Under the pieces are notes generated by a model that saw only the letters and a list, made by a program, of their open reading frames with translations, did not search any database and was not told the origin of the DNA. DNA of 11,056 nucleotides from UBA3064 sp016868095 (GTDB lineage: Bacteria; Pseudomonadota; Gammaproteobacteria; Burkholderiales; Burkholderiaceae_E), in NCBI GenBank assembly GCA_041175665.1, contig JBEDEM010000082.1, forward strand, positions 1 to 11,056, in the 5' to 3' direction. Positions 6,993 to 11,056 of the stretch are shown here, one piece after another; the stretch's first letter is position 1, and every line of letters begins with the position of its first letter. A program made the translations under genes and the position numbers.

Positions 6993-9212
6993 ATGCTTGC
7001 ACTAACAGGTTATGCAAATCGTCTATCAGTGATCGCCGGTCAATCGATTCGCTTTCACGTCAGCAATCACAGCGGTCAGGCGCTTGAGGCGAGTCTCGTA
7101 CGGGTGGTTTGCGCCGACCCCAATCCTGACATAGGTGGCGTTCGCTACGAGGCGTGCGAGTTACCCGTTCTTGAATTAAGTACACCGGGGCCGCAATCGG
7201 TTCCCTTAGGATCCTATGCAAGGCTTGGTCCCGCGGATCTGCTCGAAGGCATCAAAAGCTTCACACTTTGCTTTCATCTTCAAGCTCGGTTGCGTTCGAG
7301 TGAAACGCAGGTTATTTGCTCTTCTATTGATAACACTCGTGATGGCATTCAATTCGAGCTGAGTCCACAAGGGCAATTGGTGCTTCAGCTTGCCTCACAA
7401 AACGAAAGCCAATTTTTTCGATTCGATGAAGCTCTCCAACGACACTGCTGGTATCGCTGCAAGCTTGTGATCGATGCCATATCGGGAAGCTTCACCTGGC
7501 AGTTGCGCGACTTGTCCCACGCCGATGGGAAAAGCATGCTGCAGACTCATCCTGTGCCTGGCTCATTCGTAGGCTCAAGCGCAGCACTGAGTATGGCGAG
7601 TGCCTCGTCACAATTACCACGTCAGTGTTTTAACGGACGGATCGAAGACCCCTGGCTCATCGCTGAGGCACTTCCCCTTGATAGCGAACTCAACTTAGAG
7701 GAGGCAGCCTCGCACCCAAAATGCCTCGGGGCTTGGGACTTTTCGCAAGGCTTCGAGACCCAGACCCTGTTCGATATAGGGCCGAACCAACATCATGGTG
7801 AACTCTTCAACACGCCGACGAGGGCAGTTCGCGGTTCGTTATGGACAGGCAAGGAACATTGCTTTCGTCATGCACCGAGGCAATACGCAGCGATTCATTT
7901 TCACCAGGACGATCTCGACGATTGTCGATGGCCTGTTACCCATGAAGTCCGCATTCCTGAAGGCTTTGCCTCAGATGCCTATGCACTCATGTTAAAAACT
8001 GAAGACCATCAAGAAAACATCCCATTTTTTGTTGTTCCCAAACCAGGTACAAGCAAAGCAAAAATCGCGGTGCTTGTCTCGACCTACACCTACACCGTGT
8101 ATGGAAACCATGCAAGGCCCGAATGGTTTGCTGATCCAGCATGGCAAAAATCTTATATCGAACAAGCAAAGGCTTGGCATGCCTATCCCTACAATCCGGG
8201 CGAACACCAAGACTATGGATTTTCCACCTACAACAGTCACCCCGACGGGTCCGGTATTGGCCTGATCAGTTGGCGTCGGCCCATGTTGAATTTACGCATG
8301 GGCTATATAACCTATCCTTATCCAGCAATACGAGCTTCAGGACTACGTCACTACCCTGCCGATAGTCACTTATTGATGTGGCTCAAGCACCATCAATTGG
8401 ACTATGAATTAGTCACCGATGAGGAGCTGCATCGCGAGGGGCTTACGCGATTAAAACCCTATCAGACTGTACTCACTGGAAGTCATCCCGAATATCACAC
8501 TGAGCCGATGCTCAACGCGCTCAAAGATTATCGAGACCAGGGTGGCACATTGGTCTATCTCGGGGGTAATGGCTTTTACTGGAAGATCGCGCTCGACCCC
8601 ACACGCGAAGGCATCATCGAGGTACGTCGAGCAGAAGGCGGCATACGTGCTTGGGCGGCGGAACCGGGAGAGTATTTCCATCAGTTTGACGGCGAATACG
8701 GAGGGCTATGGCGTCGTAACGCAAGACCTCCGCAGCAACTCGTCGGCGTCGGTTTTACAGCGCAGGGCAATTTCGTTGGTTCGTACTATCGAATCAGGCA
8801 AGAAGTTCGCGAAAATCCGCGCGTGAACTGGATCTTGGAGGGTGTTGATAGCGACATCATCGGTGCTGAGGGATTTAGCGGACATGGCGCTGCAGGTTTT
8901 GAATTAGATCGCGTCGATGAACAACAAGGTACACCTGAGCAGGCCATCGTTATTGCTTCATCTGAGAATCATCCGCCGGATGCGCCATGGGTACTCGTAC
9001 CTGAAGAGCAACTCACGCATATCACAACCATACCCGGTAAAAGTCACAAAGAGCTCATTCGCGCCGATATGACTTATTTTGATTGCGAAGGGGGTGGTGC
9101 CGTTTTTTCGGTCGGATCGATTACATTTTGTGGATCGTTACCAGTAAATAACTTTAATAACGATTGTTCAAAAGTTCTACTTAACATCGTCAATCGCTTC
9201 ACTTCGCGCTAG
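6993..9212 (+). CDS. N,N-dimethylformamidase large-subunit-like protein (DMFA2 family)
   Basis: A 739-residue protein resembling the catalytic large subunit of N,N-dimethylformamidase, an iron amidohydrolase that splits dimethylformamide into dimethylamine and formate. Architecture: an N-terminal beta-sandwich (about 1-95), a ConA/LamG-like jelly roll (about 96-260), then the family C-terminal region (about 310-735). In the characterised Paracoccus enzyme, iron is held by two tyrosines and one glutamate (recalled as Tyr399, Tyr440, Glu521). By motif and spacing the matches here are Tyr367 or Tyr370 (STYTYTVYGNH), Tyr413 (STYNSHPDGSG) and Glu500 (LTGSHPEYHT), so the metal centre seems intact. 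No signal peptide is seen, so it is probably cytosolic. AAGAG seven bases before the ATG serves as ribosome site. The small subunit of known DMFases (about 130 residues) is not encoded nearby. The substrate is unknown and may be another amide. Confidence 0.82.
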   Translation: MLALTGYANRLSVIAGQSIRFHVSNHSGQALEASLVRVVCADPNPDIGGVRYEACELPVLELSTPGPQSVPLGSYARLGPADLLEGIKSFTLCFHLQARLRSSETQVICSSIDNTRDGIQFELSPQGQLVLQLASQNESQFFRFDEALQRHCWYRCKLVIDAISGSFTWQLRDLSHADGKSMLQTHPVPGSFVGSSAALSMASASSQLPRQCFNGRIEDPWLIAEALPLDSELNLEEAASHPKCLGAWDFSQGFETQTLFDIGPNQHHGELFNTPTRAVRGSLWTGKEHCFRHAPRQYAAIHFHQDDLDDCRWPVTHEVRIPEGFASDAYALMLKTEDHQENIPFFVVPKPGTSKAKIAVLVSTYTYTVYGNHARPEWFADPAWQKSYIEQAKAWHAYPYNPGEHQDYGFSTYNSHPDGSGIGLISWRRPMLNLRMGYITYPYPAIRASGLRHYPADSHLLMWLKHHQLDYELVTDEELHREGLTRLKPYQTVLTGSHPEYHTEPMLNALKDYRDQGGTLVYLGGNGFYWKIALDPTREGIIEVRRAEGGIRAWAAEPGEYFHQFDGEYGGLWRRNARPPQQLVGVGFTAQGNFVGSYYRIRQEVRENPRVNWILEGVDSDIIGAEGFSGHGAAGFELDRVDEQQGTPEQAIVIASSENHPPDAPWVLVPEEQLTHITTIPGKSHKELIRADMTYFDCEGGGAVFSVGSITFCGSLPVNNFNNDCSKVLLNIVNRFTSR

Positions 9213-9256
9213 CACGATGGCGTGATCTTTTGCAAGCACCGATCTCCATGGTACTT

Positions 9257-9265
9257 TGGTATGAT
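9257..9265 (+). promoter_or_regulatory. Candidate extended -10 promoter for the nucleotidyltransferase-like/SnoaL pair
   Basis: TGGTATGAT is an extended -10 element (TG, one base, TATGAT), 45 bases after the preceding gene and 75 before the next start. No good -35 is found at the usual spacing, which extended -10 promoters can tolerate. If real, it would let the downstream pair be transcribed separately from the DMFase-like gene. Confidence 0.3.
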
Positions 9266-9339
9266 TCGCCGGGTTTGATCTTGAAGCGCTAAGAAAAAGC
9301 CCAGCGAAGCCACCACGAGGCGTTCACAGCGCCCAAGCC

Positions 9340-10152
9340 ATGGGAGACGATTGTTTGTTGCTCGATCAAAGATCTACGATTCCCTCGCGTTTTGAAGAAG
9401 CAATTCATGCTGTCATCGAACGCACGCGGGAACTTAATAAAATTACGTTGGCGGTTATATACGGACAATTTCCCTGGGAAACCGATTCGGACGATGCAGA
9501 GGTCCAACTTGCATTAATCCTCGATGATGACGTTACTGATTTTGTAGCCACTAAACTTGAGCTTACCAAGACAGCATATGACGTTCTCGTGGAGACAGGC
9601 ATTGAGGTTGCGCCTTTCCCCGTGCCGGTTACCCACTGGTATTTGCCCTCGAAAGCTGCCAACCCATCGCTGATTGAAGATATACGCAAACACGGTCTAA
9701 GAATTAACTTAGATCGAATCATCGCTCGTCCTCCTCCCCCCCAAGTCAAGGCTAGGCCTGTCGAGGACATTGTTGAGATACTGCATGATGTTTGTGAGGA
9801 TTTGCAGCGATCATTTGATGTTCAGGGGCTTTACTTTGTGCCGCAAAACATCCCCAACAACCCAGATGACAAGAAGGCCCAACAAGCCCACACCGATTCA
9901 GAGCAAGGACCCGTCGACGTCTTGGTCGATTTTGGCGGGCGGCCAAGTACCGAGCGGGTATTAGGTGTACAACAAAGCCTTGAGTCTGCGCTGCAAATGC
10001 CCGTCCAATTGTTGACCACCAGTTCGATTCGCAAGTCCTTGCTCGATCTCCTACTTGAAAAGGCCGTAAACATCCCAACGCGCGCTGACCTTGCAGAAAT
10101 CAGTATGCACCGCCGAGCCAGCATCCATACGAGCCCATTTGATGACGCTTGA
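9340..10152 (+). CDS. Tandem degenerate nucleotidyltransferase (MNT-like) domain protein
   Basis: A 270-residue soluble protein that reads as two fused MNT-type nucleotidyltransferase domains. Domain 1 (about 18-125) has the strand-loop-strand LAVIYGQFPW (37-46) and DAEVQLALIL (52-61), then a GIEVAPFPVPVTHWY segment (87-101) and NPSLIEDIRKHGLRI (108-122), the usual end of such domains. Domain 2 (about 140-246) has GPVDVLVDF (190-198) and QQSLESALQMPVQLLTTSSIRKSLLDLLLEK-type helices (211-241). Active family members need GS followed by D-x-D. Here domain 1 has GQ and E-V-Q, and domain 2 lacks GS and has P-V-D, so both look catalytically dead. A role as a binding or regulatory scaffold is inference. 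The ATG lacks a clear ribosome site, but no better start exists back to the stop at 9262. The 3' end overlaps the next gene by 11 bases. Confidence 0.75.
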   Translation: MGDDCLLLDQRSTIPSRFEEAIHAVIERTRELNKITLAVIYGQFPWETDSDDAEVQLALILDDDVTDFVATKLELTKTAYDVLVETGIEVAPFPVPVTHWYLPSKAANPSLIEDIRKHGLRINLDRIIARPPPPQVKARPVEDIVEILHDVCEDLQRSFDVQGLYFVPQNIPNNPDDKKAQQAHTDSEQGPVDVLVDFGGRPSTERVLGVQQSLESALQMPVQLLTTSSIRKSLLDLLLEKAVNIPTRADLAEISMHRRASIHTSPFDDA

Positions 10153-10639
10153 AGAGCGCCTTGCGGCCTTTGAGGCGATCCGTCAACTCAAGGCTGCTTA
10201 TTGCCGATTATTAGACTGCAAGCAATGGCAGTCACTTCACGCCTTATTTTCAGAGGATGCGCGTTTTGACGGCTTTGGCTCTGCTCCCGACGGATCGACA
10301 AGAACAGCTTTTATCAAAGGTCTTGAACATCGTCTCACTGAAGCGGTTTCAGTCCATCACTGCCACAACCCAGAAATGGATCTACTCAGCGATTCAGAGG
10401 CTAAAGCCATCTGGCCAATGATGGACTACGTGCAATGGCCAGGGCTTATGCAGTTAAGCGAGGGCGAGAAGGCCGTGGGCTTTAAAGGCTATGGTTTTTA
10501 TGAAGAAACCTATCGCCGCGAGGGAAATCGATGGCTGATCACTTACTCGCGGCTTAGCAGGCTTCGTGTTGATTTTTTAGCAAACGACCATCCAGCACCA
10601 AGAAAAGGAAGGCTTACTCCTCAAACAAATTGGATCTAA
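10142..10639 (+). CDS. SnoaL-like / NTF2-fold family protein
   Basis: A 165-residue protein with a single SnoaL_4-type NTF2-fold domain. The N-terminal helices TLEERLAAFEAIRQLKAAY (2-20) and LLDCKQWQSLHALFSEDARFD (23-43) are followed by HHCHNPEMDLLSDSEAKAIW (72-91) and the late strands of the cone (YEETYRREGNRWLITYSRLSRLRVDF). Relatives include polyketide cyclases, dehydratases, dioxygenase small subunits and many uncharacterised proteins, so no reaction can be assigned. The chosen ATG lies within the end of the preceding gene (11-base overlap), which suggests translational coupling. A longer TTG start at 10091 would add 17 unconvincing residues. No clear Shine-Dalgarno is seen, in keeping with coupling. 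The context with an amidase-like enzyme upstream is suggestive, not decisive. Confidence 0.85.
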   Translation: MTLEERLAAFEAIRQLKAAYCRLLDCKQWQSLHALFSEDARFDGFGSAPDGSTRTAFIKGLEHRLTEAVSVHHCHNPEMDLLSDSEAKAIWPMMDYVQWPGLMQLSEGEKAVGFKGYGFYEETYRREGNRWLITYSRLSRLRVDFLANDHPAPRKGRLTPQTNWI

Positions 10640-10691
10640 CCTTAAGATCGTTTAACTATTAAGTTATTACTGTACTTACTCTACTTATCTA
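10640..10691. other. AT-rich gap between convergent genes
   Basis: A short AT-rich gap with TAACT-ATTA-AGTTA (a 5-base-pair stem) near 10653 and a loosely repeated TACTTA motif. Convergent genes usually share a terminator here, but the stem is weak and lacks a G+C core, so no terminator is called. Confidence 0.35.
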
Positions 10692-11056
10692 TCAAAGGCA
10701 GCGGGTTTTTACAAGGCTGCACGTCGAAGGATCAGTCGCTCCTTCTGCAGCCTTACAAGCCGCCATCGCGGCGTCCTGCGCGGTAATCACCGAAGCACCC
10801 GAACCTACGCCATACAAAAGCTTGCTTGTCGTCAGCGCAATACTGCCGCAAAAGGTCGATTCGTTCGTACCCTTGAAGGTGAGAACCACCTTACAGTCAG
10901 CGCACTGTTGAGCAATTGCATTTGCTGCCTCTGCAGCTGACAAACAGCGCCCGCTTGGTAACCCAGTGGAAGAAGTACTCGAGCCGGCACCTGCTCCACA
11001 GGCAGCATCGCCCGGTGCGACGATCGGGTCGGCACCGGACTTAAAGCCGATCGCAC
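10692..11056 (-). CDS. Cysteine-rich DUF4189-like protein, C-terminal part only
   Basis: The frame is open from the right edge to a TGA at 10692-10694, so only the last 120 or so residues are present and the true start lies outside the window. The visible part has a Gly/Ala/Ser-rich linker with Cys (ACGAGAGSSTSSTG). A folded region follows: SAAEAANAIAQQCADCKVVL, then FCGSIAL, then ITAQDAAMAACKAAEG, ending CSLVKTRC. This A-A-C spacing with paired cysteines is typical of DUF4189-type domains, secreted proteins of unknown function with disulfides. A TTG at 10943 could in principle be a start but lies inside the continuous frame. Export is inferred from the cysteines, since the N-terminus is not visible. 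It converges on the SnoaL-like gene. Confidence 0.7.
   Translation of the reverse strand, partial: AIGFKSGADPIVAPGDAACGAGAGSSTSSTGLPSGRCLSAAEAANAIAQQCADCKVVLTFKGTNESTFCGSIALTTSKLLYGVGSGASVITAQDAAMAACKAAEGATDPSTCSLVKTRCL

Noticed and set aside
9213..10152. MNT/HEPN toxin-antitoxin module
   Set aside because: The nucleotidyltransferase-like protein is a degenerate tandem, and neither neighbour has a HEPN R-x(4-6)-H signature.

Overview
The gene families and an estimated moderate G+C content (a little above 50 % by eye) suggest a betaproteobacterial chromosome, probably Burkholderiales-like. This placement is an inference from gene content and protein style, not from a marker gene. The window has nine protein genes, two of them cut by its edges. 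I see no rRNA, tRNA, insertion sequence, CRISPR array or integrase.

Left block (1-1923, minus strand): a fluoride channel gene (crcB/fluC), then ketopantoate hydroxymethyltransferase (panB, pantothenate/CoA synthesis), then a multi-spanning MASE1-like membrane protein that runs off the left edge. The three genes share a strand, with gaps of 94 and 56 bases. For crcB and panB, strong Shine-Dalgarno sequences support starts shorter than the longest open frame.

Middle block (2167-6872, plus strand): a divergent 243-base gap, then an RND efflux operon. It consists of a periplasmic adaptor with a signal peptide and an inner-membrane RND pump that overlaps the adaptor by ATGA. A MarR-family regulator follows 78 bases downstream. 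A near-palindrome between pump and regulator is a candidate autoregulatory operator. No outer-membrane channel gene is present, so the pump probably uses one encoded elsewhere.

Right block (6993-10639, plus strand): a large protein related to the catalytic subunit of N,N-dimethylformamidase, without the small subunit of the characterised enzymes. It is preceded by a striking 24-base interrupted palindrome. After 127 bases comes an unusual protein that looks like two fused, catalytically degenerate nucleotidyltransferase (MNT-type) domains. Its 3' end overlaps a SnoaL/NTF2-like protein by 11 bases. This trio is the least understood part of the window and the best candidate for an undescribed function.

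Right edge (10692-11056, minus strand): the C-terminal part of a cysteine-rich, DUF4189-like protein, convergent with the SnoaL-like gene.
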